A stretch of 5,483 nucleotides of DNA from Bacillota bacterium (GTDB lineage: Bacteria > Bacillota_A > Clostridia > Acetivibrionales > DUMB01), in NCBI GenBank assembly GCA_023621975.1, contig JAMOAC010000082.1, positions 1-5,483 of the forward strand, in the 5' to 3' direction. Positions 1 through 5,483 of this stretch are shown one piece after another. The translations under genes were made by a program, and so were the position numbers. Under the pieces are notes generated by a model. That model ran no database searches and was not told where the DNA came from. It saw only the letters and a list, made by a program, of their open reading frames with translations. Numbering within the stretch: position 1 is the first letter of the stretch; each line of letters opens with the position of its first letter.

Positions 1-101
1 AACAATTGTGCAAACTTTTTGAAAACAGCAGACGGAAACGGATTTTTTTTGCCGTTAGCACTGCTTTCCCGTGAAAATATTATTACCGACAGATTTTTCA
101 T
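1..101 (-). CDS. Possible N-terminus of an unidentified protein, cut by the window edge
   Basis: A minus-strand reading frame starts with ATG at 99-101 and stays open to the window edge, giving 33 codons (MKNLSVIIFSRESS..., then a Lys-rich stretch and a Phe/Lys-rich end). Three things support it. GGGGAG lies six bases upstream at 108-113. Base composition rises from about 25% GC in 121-266 to about 38% GC in 1-120 (hand count), as expected at an intergenic-to-coding boundary. The strand matches every other gene here. I recognise no family or motif. Against it, 33 open codons can arise by chance, and the plus strand is also open in one frame from 1 to a stop at 172-174. Part of the stretch could instead be a weak hairpin (AGCAG at 61-65 with CTGCT at 27-31, minus-strand sense). 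Function unknown. Confidence 0.4.
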   Translation of the reverse strand, partial: MKNLSVIIFSRESSANGKKNPFPSAVFKKFAQL

Positions 102-107
102 TATCCG

Positions 108-113
108 CTCCCC
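108..113 (-). promoter_or_regulatory. Ribosome binding site of the left-edge reading frame
   Basis: GGGGAG on the minus strand, six bases before the ATG at 99-101. It is a reasonable Shine-Dalgarno sequence and the main reason for treating the left-edge frame as a gene. I found no convincing sigma-A promoter between it and the guaB stop codon. Confidence 0.4.
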
Positions 114-139
114 AGTGAAAAAAATTTATTCCAAAACAA

Positions 140-191
140 AATACTATGCATATTGCACAACATATGTATATTGAACAATATACATAGTATT
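140..191 (-). repeat. Long imperfect inverted repeat (21-base arms), possible guaB terminator or regulatory site
   Basis: Arms 140-160 and 171-191 are complementary at 18 of 21 positions around a 10-base loop. Two of the three mismatches are C-A on the plus strand, so they become G-U wobbles in RNA copied from the guaB direction. The fold is therefore better in a minus-strand transcript: 18 Watson-Crick pairs, two wobbles, one mismatch. After the stem the minus strand reads TTGTTTTGG, a broken U-rich tail, then a T7 run at 118-124. The hairpin begins 75 bases after the guaB stop, so it may end or protect the guaB message. It is very AT-rich for a terminator. It also lies upstream of the possible left-edge gene, so an operator role is an alternative. 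Confidence 0.6.
163..186. repeat. 24-base palindrome with 11-base perfect arms
   Basis: TATGTATATTG at 163-173 is the exact reverse complement of CAATATACATA at 176-186, separated only by AA. It is nested in the larger inverted repeat but uses a different centre, so the two folds exclude each other. A third pairing (145-153 with 162-170, eight of nine plus a wobble) and an 18-base tandem similarity (145-162 against 163-180, 15 of 18) overlap it. Two-fold symmetry with a two-base centre resembles a dimeric repressor operator. I cannot assign it to a known regulator. Confidence 0.55.
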
Positions 192-266
192 CATATTTCA
201 CATCACGGATAAATATTCCAATGTATCTGAAACAGCATATTATGCTTATAATGCAATACTACAATG

Positions 267-1769
267 CTATACTGAAGTTTCGCTCTCTTTCAGTATGACA
301 TCATGGACTCCGCCCTCAATTATGCTTGTGGATGATACCAGCGTGATTCTTGCTTTCTGCTGAAGCTCTTTTATTGTAAGCGCGCCGCAGGCACACATGG
401 TTGCCTTTATCTTGCTCAACGTGCTGTCGAGATTATCCTTAAGTTTACCTGCATACGGTACATAGGAATCCACGCCTTCTTCAAAATGCATCTTTTCATC
501 TCCGCCCAAATCATACCTCTGCCAGTTACGGGCCCTGTTTGAACCTTCTCCCCAGTATTCTTTTACAAAATTGTTTCCGATTTTCAGTTTCCGGGTCGGG
601 CTCTCATCAAAGCGTGCAAAATACCTGCCAAGCATTACAAAATCAGCGCCCATGGCCAGTGCCAGGGTAATGTGATAATCGTGTACAATGCCTCCGTCAG
701 AGCATATTGGAATATAAATGCCTGTTTTTTCGTAATATTCATCCCTTGCCTTTGCCACTTCTATAACCGCTGTTGCCTGTCCTCTGCCGATACCTTTCTG
801 CTCTCTTGTAATGCATATGGAACCGCCTCCGATTCCAACCTTTACAAAATCTGCTCCTGCCTCAACAAGATACAGGAAACCTTCCCTGTCAACAACATTA
901 CCGCCACCGACCTTAACTTCGCCGTTATATTTCTCCTTGATCCACTGGATAGTTTCCTTCTGCCACTCTGTATACCCGTCTGAAGAATCTACGCAAAGCA
1001 CATCCACACCAGCATCAACAAGAGCGGGTACCCTGTCCATGTAATCCCTGGTGTTAATGCCCGCGCCTACAACAAGCCTCTTTTGTGAGTCAAGCAGTTC
1101 CAGGGGGTTTTCCTTATGGCTGTCGTAATCCTTCCTGAAAACCAAATAAAGAAGATTGTGGTCTTTATCAACGATGGGGAGGCAATTCAATTTATGGTCC
1201 CATATCATGTCATTTGCCTCTGAGAGTGTAATCCCTTCATATCCGTATATGAGCGAAGAAAACGGCGTCATAAATTCCTTGACTTTTTTATCCAGAGGAG
1301 TTCTGCTGAGCCTGTAATCCCTGCTTGTAACTATGCCCATCAGCTTTCCGTTTGGAGTACCGTCATGGGTGACGGCAATGGTGGAATGTCCTGTTTTCCG
1401 CTTAAGTGCAAGTACATCCGCAAGCGTGTCATCCGGCTTCAGGTTTGAATCGCTGACAACAAACCCTGCCTTGTACTTCTTTACTTTTTTAACCATCTCT
1501 GCCTGGCTTTCAATTGGTTGTGATGCATATATGAAAGAAAGCCCTCCGCAGCGAGCCAGAGCAATAGCCATTCCTGAATCGGATACAGCCTGCATTATTG
1601 CTGAAACCATCGGTATGTTTATCTCTAAAGGTGATTTTTCACCCTTTCTGAATTTTACAACCGGCGTTTTCAATGAAACATTTTCAGGTGTGCAATCTTT
1701 AGTGGTAAGATTCGGTATAAGCAAGTATTCGCTGAAAGTCCTTGAGGGTTCATTATAAAAATAAGCCAT
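267..1769 (-). CDS. guaB: IMP dehydrogenase, Tritrichomonas foetus-like type
   Basis: Oxidises IMP to XMP with NAD+, the committed step of guanine nucleotide synthesis, in the cytoplasm. The 500-residue product is a TIM barrel interrupted by two CBS domains (roughly residues 105-220). Visible active-site elements are DSSDG at 261-265 (Asp261, NAD side), the loop [15 protein letters not shown] with catalytic Cys319, CSDGGI at 356-361 and GRYF at 381-384 for IMP phosphate, and the mobile flap with Arg418-Tyr419, which activates water for hydrolysis. The start has AGGAGG at 1779-1784, a good distance before the ATG; a nearby ATG at 1771-1773 is out of frame. A consensus promoter lies upstream. 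The N-terminus (TFSEYLLIP) differs from the TFDDVLL motif of ordinary bacterial GuaB. As I recall the T. foetus protein, the two are nearly colinear with identical numbering of catalytic residues. Family and reaction are secure; the origin of the subtype is inference. A second, canonical guaB may exist elsewhere in the genome. Confidence 0.96.
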   Translation of the reverse strand: MAYFYNEPSRTFSEYLLIPNLTTKDCTPENVSLKTPVVKFRKGEKSPLEINIPMVSAIMQAVSDSGMAIALARCGGLSFIYASQPIESQAEMVKKVKKYKAGFVVSDSNLKPDDTLADVLALKRKTGHSTIAVTHDGTPNGKLMGIVTSRDYRLSRTPLDKKVKEFMTPFSSLIYGYEGITLSEANDMIWDHKLNCLPIVDKDHNLLYLVFRKDYDSHKENPLELLDSQKRLVVGAGINTRDYMDRVPALVDAGVDVLCVDSSDGYTEWQKETIQWIKEKYNGEVKVGGGNVVDREGFLYLVEAGADFVKVGIGGGSICITREQKGIGRGQATAVIEVAKARDEYYEKTGIYIPICSDGGIVHDYHITLALAMGADFVMLGRYFARFDESPTRKLKIGNNFVKEYWGEGSNRARNWQRYDLGGDEKMHFEEGVDSYVPYAGKLKDNLDSTLSKIKATMCACGALTIKELQQKARITLVSSTSIIEGGVHDVILKESETSV

Positions 1770-1787
1770 ACATCTATACCTCCTAAT

Positions 1788-1808
1788 ATATGTTATTCCA
1801 TATGTTAT
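1788..1808 (-). repeat. Short direct repeat in the guaB leader
   Basis: ATATGTTAT occurs at 1788-1796 and again at 1800-1808 on the plus strand. In the mRNA this is two copies of AUAACAUAU with a 12-base period, immediately 5' of the guaB Shine-Dalgarno sequence. It could be a site for an RNA-binding or DNA-binding protein, or chance in AT-rich DNA. Confidence 0.35.
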
Positions 1809-1858
1809 CTTCCAATCAAAAGCATTATAATTATACCCCGCTGAAAAATATTAGGAAC

Positions 1859-1887
1859 ATTATACATAACAACCCTTCCATAGTCAA
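1859..1887 (-). promoter_or_regulatory. Consensus sigma-A promoter of guaB
   Basis: Minus strand: -35 TTGACT (1882-1887), 17-base spacer, -10 TATAAT (1859-1864). Eleven of twelve hexamer bases match consensus and the spacing is ideal. Transcription would start near 1852, leaving a leader of about 80 bases before the ATG. The spoIIR terminator lies just upstream, so guaB appears to be independently and strongly transcribed. I see no riboswitch fold in the leader. Confidence 0.85.
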
Positions 1888-1953
1888 GCAATTAAAGCAG
1901 TATAAACTGTATTTTTATCCGACAGGTGTATTTATCTGGCAAGCATATTGCGG

Positions 1954-1993
1954 AAAAATAAAAACGGCAGCAGGTTTTACACTATCTGCTGCC
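1954..1993 (-). terminator. Rho-independent terminator after spoIIR
   Basis: On the minus strand GGCAGCAG (1986-1993) pairs perfectly with CTGCTGCC (1966-1973) across a 12-base loop and is followed by GTTTTTATTTTT. It lies about 60 bases past the spoIIR stop codon and separates spoIIR from the guaB promoter. The plus-strand side lacks an immediate T run, so it acts mainly in the gene direction. Confidence 0.88.
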
Positions 1994-2054
1994 ACACTCG
2001 CTTATTTTAATTTTTTGCCTGGCATTTTAAAGCTTACTTTTCCAGCATGAAAAT

Positions 2055-2780
2055 TTACTTCTGCAGCTTGAAGATCTTGCTCAGCAAACCGGAGAACTTA
2101 ATCCTTGAACCCTGCAGTATCTCAACAATCTTGAACTTAATTTTGACAGGGATATCCCTTTCACTTTGTGCAGAAGCTATAATTGAATACTCTTCTGCAG
2201 TAAGGGAATTTTTCAATTCCTCCTTTACCGACTCCGGTATGGTACCATGAGTGACGTCAACAAAGCACAAAGGGGGAAACAGCACGCACCACCAATTTGA
2301 ACCTGTGCCCTCGCCGATTATTATTCTCAATGCCTGATAGCTGCCTGCGGGAAGGGTAATATCCCCGTATACCTTTGTCGGAAATGGATACTTCCCCAGC
2401 ACGGCCTTTACAGGGTATGCCTTGCCGGACTCCCTGACTTTATCGGCTGCAACTTTTTCTATTTCATCTATATTTTCATTAATTATGCCTATTGCCTGTT
2501 CCAATTCTGACACATCTTTAAGTTTTATCTTCATGTAATCAATAACTGCGTCCCTGACATCATTCTTCAATGCCTGGTCTTCTTCAGAATCACTGTTGGC
2601 AATGACGTGCAGCCTTATAAGGTTGTCTGAAAGAGCTTTATTTACACCGTTGGAAAAAGAAACGGAAGCTGCCGTCAGTATTATTAGCGTTGCAAGCAAT
2701 ATTGCCAATCCGGTCTTAAATATGATACTTTTTCTGTGCTTTCTTTTCCTGTCCGCAATGAAGCCTGATATCTCATTCAT
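2055..2780 (-). CDS. spoIIR: Stage II sporulation protein R (SpoIIR)
   Basis: In Bacillus, SpoIIR is made in the forespore, exported to the intermembrane space, and triggers the mother-cell protease SpoIIGA to activate pro-sigma-E. The 241-residue product starts with a basic segment (RKRKHRK), then one hydrophobic segment (about 21-41) acting as a signal or membrane anchor. The family core follows: LIRLHVIANSDSEEDQ near 54-69 and the conserved block from about 131 to 173, including FPTKVYG, LPAGSYQALR, IGEG and NWWCVLFPPLCF. Length is near the family norm. I prefer the ATG at 2778-2780; an in-frame TTG sits one codon earlier at 2781-2783, but GGGGGT is only five bases from it and seven from the ATG. 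The gene is monocistronic by layout: the pyrG terminator is upstream and its own terminator downstream. Identity is very likely from the signature block; the role is transferred from B. subtilis. Confidence 0.95.
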   Translation of the reverse strand: MNEISGFIADRKRKHRKSIIFKTGLAILLATLIILTAASVSFSNGVNKALSDNLIRLHVIANSDSEEDQALKNDVRDAVIDYMKIKLKDVSELEQAIGIINENIDEIEKVAADKVRESGKAYPVKAVLGKYPFPTKVYGDITLPAGSYQALRIIIGEGTGSNWWCVLFPPLCFVDVTHGTIPESVKEELKNSLTAEEYSIIASAQSERDIPVKIKFKIVEILQGSRIKFSGLLSKIFKLQK

Positions 2781-2787
2781 CAATAAT

Positions 2788-2793
2788 ACCCCC
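2788..2793 (-). promoter_or_regulatory. Weak ribosome binding site of spoIIR
   Basis: GGGGGT on the minus strand, seven bases before the ATG at 2778-2780. It has one mismatch to GGAGGT and is weaker than the AGGAGG sites of guaB and pyrG. It decides for ATG over the adjacent TTG and would suit a low-abundance signalling protein. Confidence 0.6.
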
Positions 2794-2873
2794 AGTTTTA
2801 CATAGTTTATAAATTAACCGTTCAGTATAAATAACATAACTGCGCAAACTTTCATTTTTTTATTGCTTATACT

Positions 2874-2903
2874 AAGTATTATCAAACATCAACAAATTTA
2901 TAC
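2874..2903 (-). promoter_or_regulatory. Candidate sigma-F-type promoter of spoIIR
   Basis: Minus strand: GTATA (2899-2903), 15-base spacer, then GATAATACTT (2874-2883). This fits a GYATA -35 and partly fits the GGNNANAHTR -10 of B. subtilis sigma-F, under which spoIIR is transcribed there; the second G and the last R are missed. It sits between the pyrG terminator and spoIIR, about 95 bases before the start codon. I saw no good sigma-A promoter in the same gap. AT-rich sequence makes chance matches likely. Confidence 0.33.
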
Positions 2904-2923
2904 TTCCTGAATATATCTTGCAT

Positions 2924-2958
2924 AAAAAAAAGAAGTGCCAGAATTTTGCACTTCTTTT
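2924..2958 (-). terminator. Rho-independent terminator after pyrG
   Basis: Minus strand: AAAAGAAGTGC (2948-2958) pairs with GCACTTCTTTT (2928-2938) across a nine-base loop, and the T run continues to eight bases (2924-2931). It lies about 50 bases past the pyrG stop. The other strand ends in only four Ts, so termination is chiefly in the pyrG direction. Confidence 0.92.
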
Positions 2959-3005
2959 AACCTGAAAGTTTTCAGTTGGACCGAATTATTTGTTTTACAT
3001 ACAGT

Positions 3006-4616
3006 TTACCTGTTTTTCTTCTTTTCAAGAGAAACCTTTATAAAATCTTTGAATAAGGGGTGAGGCCTGTTGGGCCTGGACTTAAATTCCGGATGGAACT
3101 GTACTCCGATAAACCACGGATGATCGGACAGTTCCACGATTTCCACCAGTTTTTCACTTGGCGAAAGTCCTGAAAAAATCATGCCCTTGGCTTCCATGTC
3201 CTTGCGATACATATTATTAAATTCATATCTGTGCCTGTGCCTTTCATATACCAGCTCACAGCCGTAAATCCTGCGTGCCAGCGAATTTTCAGCGAGTTTG
3301 CAGGGGTAGGCGCCAAGGCGCATTGTTCCTCCTTTTTCGCCGATATCTCTCTGCTCGGGCATAAGGTCAATTACAGGATGTTCCGTCTCACTGTTAAATT
3401 CAAAGCTGTGTGCATCTGCAAGGCCCAATACATTTCTGGCAAATTCTACAACTGCCATTTGCATTCCAAGGCAAATTCCGAAAAACGGAATCTTATTTTC
3501 CCGAGCATATCGTGCAGCAAGTATTTTCCCTTCAACACCTCTGTCTCCGAACCCTCCGGGTACAAGAATTCCGTCTGCATCTTTAAGATACTCGCTTACA
3601 TTTCCGCTTTCCAGGCTCTCGGCATTTATCCATTTTATTTTTACATCGGCGCAGTTTGCAATACCGCCGTGTTTCAACGCTTCTACCACGCTTATATATG
3701 CATCATGCAATTCTACATATTTCCCCACCAAAGCAATGGTAACCGTCTCGGTCAGATTCTTATGCCTGTCCACCATTTCCTTCCAATCGGTAAGATCAGG
3801 CTCAGAACACTCCAATCCCAAACGCTTGCAGACTATTTGGGCAAGCCCTTCCTCTTCAAGCATAAGAGGTACTTCATAGAGTATTTCGGAATCCAGGTTC
3901 TGAATTACCGATTCACCCGGAATATTGCAAAACAGCCCTATTTTGTCCTTTAATTCCTTTGAAATGTATTTTTCGGTACGGCATACTATAACATCAGGCT
4001 GTATACCTATGCTCCTGAGTTCCTTAACACTGTGCTGGGTCGGCTTGGTCTTAAGCTCACCGGATTTGCTCAGGTACGGCACCAGCGTAACATGTATATA
4101 CATTACATTTTCTCTGCCTACATCGGTCGTTACCTGTCTGATGGCCTCCAAAAAGGGTAGACTTTCTATATCTCCGACAGTCCCCCCTATTTCGGTAATA
4201 ACGACATCCGTATGATTTGACTTGCCTACCCTGTAAATTCTCTCTTTAATTTCGTTTGTTACATGGGGTATTACCTGAACCGTTCCTCCCAAGAACTCCC
4301 CTTTCCTTTCCTTATTTATAATTGACCAGTAAATCTTACCCGATGTAACATTGCTGTTTCTATTAAGATTCTCATCAATAAATCTTTCATAATGCCCTAA
4401 ATCAAGATCGGTCTCCGCTCCATCTTCCGTCACGAACACCTCTCCATGCTGGTACGGACTCATTGTACCCGGATCGACATTGATGTAGGGATCGAATTTC
4501 TGAATGGTTACATGCAGGCCTCTTGCCTTTAAAAGCCTTCCAAGCGAGGCTGCGGTAATACCTTTACCCAGTCCCGAAACAACGCCTCCGGTTACAAATA
4601 TGTATTTTACAGACAT
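3006..4616 (-). CDS. pyrG: CTP synthase (glutamine hydrolysing)
   Basis: Makes CTP from UTP, ATP and glutamine, the last step of de novo pyrimidine nucleotide synthesis; cytoplasmic and usually tetrameric. The 536-residue product is full length. The N-terminal synthetase domain (about 1-265) has the P-loop [10 protein letters not shown] at 10-19, the block [20 protein letters not shown] at 40-59, and [11 protein letters not shown] at 142-152. The C-terminal class I glutamine amidotransferase domain (about 290-530) has the oxyanion segment GGFGDRG at 354-360, nucleophile Cys382 in GICLGMQ, and the His508/Glu510 pair in QFHPE. All key residues are present. The start is supported by AGGAGGA at 4624-4630, seven bases before the ATG. 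It has its own promoter and terminator, though read-through from the upstream protease gene is possible. The promoter region lacks the GGGC start and leader hairpin used for CTP-sensing attenuation in B. subtilis pyrG. Confidence 0.98.
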   Translation of the reverse strand: MSVKYIFVTGGVVSGLGKGITAASLGRLLKARGLHVTIQKFDPYINVDPGTMSPYQHGEVFVTEDGAETDLDLGHYERFIDENLNRNSNVTSGKIYWSIINKERKGEFLGGTVQVIPHVTNEIKERIYRVGKSNHTDVVITEIGGTVGDIESLPFLEAIRQVTTDVGRENVMYIHVTLVPYLSKSGELKTKPTQHSVKELRSIGIQPDVIVCRTEKYISKELKDKIGLFCNIPGESVIQNLDSEILYEVPLMLEEEGLAQIVCKRLGLECSEPDLTDWKEMVDRHKNLTETVTIALVGKYVELHDAYISVVEALKHGGIANCADVKIKWINAESLESGNVSEYLKDADGILVPGGFGDRGVEGKILAARYARENKIPFFGICLGMQMAVVEFARNVLGLADAHSFEFNSETEHPVIDLMPEQRDIGEKGGTMRLGAYPCKLAENSLARRIYGCELVYERHRHRYEFNNMYRKDMEAKGMIFSGLSPSEKLVEIVELSDHPWFIGVQFHPEFKSRPNRPHPLFKDFIKVSLEKKKNR

Positions 4617-4687
4617 GATTTTTTCCTCCTAAATGTTGCAAAAACGCAGCCAATTATTTCCTTTGTGATACTATGCATTACTTTTCT

Positions 4688-4716
4688 ATTTTATATTCGT
4701 CATATTCCGGTGTCAA
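4688..4716 (-). promoter_or_regulatory. Sigma-A promoter of pyrG
   Basis: Minus strand: -35 TTGACA (4711-4716, perfect), 17-base spacer, -10 TAAAAT (4688-4693, one mismatch). Transcription should begin near 4681-4682 with A or G, leaving a leader of about 65 bases that ends in the AGGAGGA ribosome binding site. It lies just past the stop codon of the protease gene, with no terminator between. Confidence 0.85.
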
Positions 4717-4734
4717 TAGCAATTAAAGAAAGCA

Positions 4735-5483
4735 TTATTTTCCATTATTGAGAACTTCAATTGCTTTTACATACTGCCTGTCATACATTATAATCAAGTT
4801 TTTCATCTCTTCATTCAAGGCTTTCTGGGTTGTAAAATCAAGTACCCCTCCCGGATATAAATTCTTATCCGTCCTGAATTTGCTTACAGCCTGGTATGTC
4901 TTTTCATCAAGGTACGTATCGGGCGCATCTACATCATATCCCAGTGCCTTTAATATTTTTTCCGCATTATAAACATCTATTCCACTGCTGCCAAGGTCAG
5001 GCTTCCATGTAACGCTCAATTCCTGCAGGCTTCTTATATCAATACCGTTTACCGGTTCGGGATCCTCTACCACTATATCGGGCATCAGCCCAATCTCATC
5101 GATTACCCTGCCTTTTGGTGTAGAATATACGCCGGTGGTGATCTTTACAGTTCCCATTATTTCATCATTCAACGGGAAGATCCCGTATTTGGTCATAAGT
5201 TCATGACTGTCTACCACTTTTACTCCCAGTTCTCTTTCATATTTCTTAAATGCCTCAGGGGTAAGAATGGGAAATACACTCTGTACTTTTGCCTTTCCGA
5301 AGGTCTTTGTCCCTATCAGCACGCCTGCACCTGAGTCCTGGATTGCTCCCGCTACAATTTCTGAAGCACTTGCGCTCAAGCCGTTTACAAGTACCGCAAC
5401 TTTATATTTTGGCTTCTCAAGGTTTGAAAAATACTCTATATCAGTTAAATCTTCCGACTTAAAATCCAGTTTCGTTATTAATC
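4735..5483 (-). CDS. S41-family C-terminal processing protease with peptidoglycan-binding domain, 5' end outside window
   Basis: CtpA/CtpB-like serine protease using a Ser-Lys dyad, normally exported. 248 residues are visible. The true start and the expected signal segment and PDZ domain lie beyond 5483; the TTG at 5377-5379 is an internal leucine codon in VNGLSASASEI, not a start. The nucleophile is the second Ser of SASAS (visible residue 38); the general-base Lys is in FGKAK (residue 63), 25 residues later as in E. coli Prc. The catalytic domain ends with VYSTPKGRVIDEIGLMPDIVVE (about 119-140). A peptidoglycan-binding type 1 domain follows at about 168-227 (AEKILKALGYD, DEKTYQAVSKF, LDFTTQKALNEE). 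Two oddities: FGKG has become FGKA, and roughly 30-35 extra residues sit between the Lys strand and the VKITTG strand. In Bacillus, CtpB-type enzymes act in sporulation; the exact paralogue here is uncertain, so I give no symbol. Confidence 0.93.
   Translation of the reverse strand, partial: LITKLDFKSEDLTDIEYFSNLEKPKYKVAVLVNGLSASASEIVAGAIQDSGAGVLIGTKTFGKAKVQSVFPILTPEAFKKYERELGVKVVDSHELMTKYGIFPLNDEIMGTVKITTGVYSTPKGRVIDEIGLMPDIVVEDPEPVNGIDIRSLQELSVTWKPDLGSSGIDVYNAEKILKALGYDVDAPDTYLDEKTYQAVSKFRTDKNLYPGGVLDFTTQKALNEEMKNLIIMYDRQYVKAIEVLNNGK

Noticed and set aside
26..65. Hairpin AGCAG...ACGG...CCGT...CTGCT on the minus strand as a guaB terminator
   Set aside because: The pairing is interrupted and followed only by GTTTTC, and the region is better read as the start of a coding sequence.
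55..113. Possible riboswitch suggested by GGGGAG and nearby G-rich segments at the left edge
   Set aside because: I could not match the conserved core of any riboswitch class I know, and the GGGGAG is better explained as a ribosome binding site.
1..174. Plus-strand frame open from the left edge to TGA at 172-174
   Set aside because: It would end inside the palindrome cluster, runs through very AT-rich sequence, contains no recognisable motif, and is on the opposite strand to all genes. It cannot be fully excluded without sequence to the left.
1333..1758. Plus-strand 141-codon reading frame inside guaB
   Set aside because: Antisense shadow of the IMP dehydrogenase gene; no ribosome binding site or family match.
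1847..1860. PurR-box-like AATGTTCCTAATA at the guaB transcription start
   Set aside because: It lacks the central CG of the PurR box, occurs once rather than as a paired site, and sits in AT-rich sequence.
1790..2050. Plus-strand 86-codon reading frame in the spoIIR-guaB gap
   Set aside because: It runs through the spoIIR terminator and the guaB promoter, has no recognisable protein features, and lies opposite to all genes here.
3231..3953. Plus-strand 240-codon reading frame inside pyrG
   Set aside because: It is a shadow of pyrG, whose minus-strand frame is a full CTP synthase with intact catalytic motifs.
4607..4678. 23-codon upstream frame (minus strand) overlapping the pyrG start
   Set aside because: Its ATG would be only 3-4 bases from the predicted transcript start, it has no ribosome binding site, and part of it is simply the pyrG Shine-Dalgarno read as Arg-Arg. 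Probably chance.

Overview
The window suggests a spore-forming, low-to-moderate GC member of the Clostridia. The evidence is a recognisable SpoIIR, an S41 processing protease with a C-terminal peptidoglycan-binding domain, strong AGGAGG-type ribosome binding sites, consensus sigma-A promoters and compact U-tailed terminators. I cannot name the genus; a relative of the Acetivibrio/Ruminiclostridium group is a guess. All supported genes are on the minus strand, so transcription runs from the high-coordinate end to the low end.

Layout in order of transcription: (1) 4735-5483, the C-terminal part of an S41 (CtpA/CtpB-like) serine protease whose start lies outside the window. (2) A 118-base gap with a near-consensus sigma-A promoter (TTGACA-17-TAAAAT) and no visible terminator. 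(3) pyrG, CTP synthase, 3006-4616, closed by a strong terminator at 2924-2958. (4) spoIIR, 2055-2780, with a possible sigma-F-type promoter and its own terminator at 1954-1993. (5) A consensus sigma-A promoter (TTGACT-17-TATAAT) driving an IMP dehydrogenase at 267-1769. (6) An AT-rich gap at 102-266 holding a cluster of overlapping inverted repeats. (7) The probable first 33 codons of another minus-strand gene running off the left edge.

Functionally there are two nucleotide enzymes, each the committed or last step of a branch (IMP to XMP for GTP; UTP to CTP). They are interspersed with a forespore signalling protein (SpoIIR) and a secreted or spore-associated protease. Each complete gene has its own promoter and/or terminator, so this looks like adjacent single-gene units rather than one operon.

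The most notable item is the IMP dehydrogenase. It is not the usual bacterial GuaB type: it matches, residue number for residue number at the catalytic positions I can recall, the enzyme of the protist Tritrichomonas foetus. Other items worth a second look are an insertion and an altered motif in the S41 protease, and the inverted-repeat cluster downstream of guaB. I found no CRISPR array, tRNA, rRNA, insertion sequence or clearly new multi-gene system.
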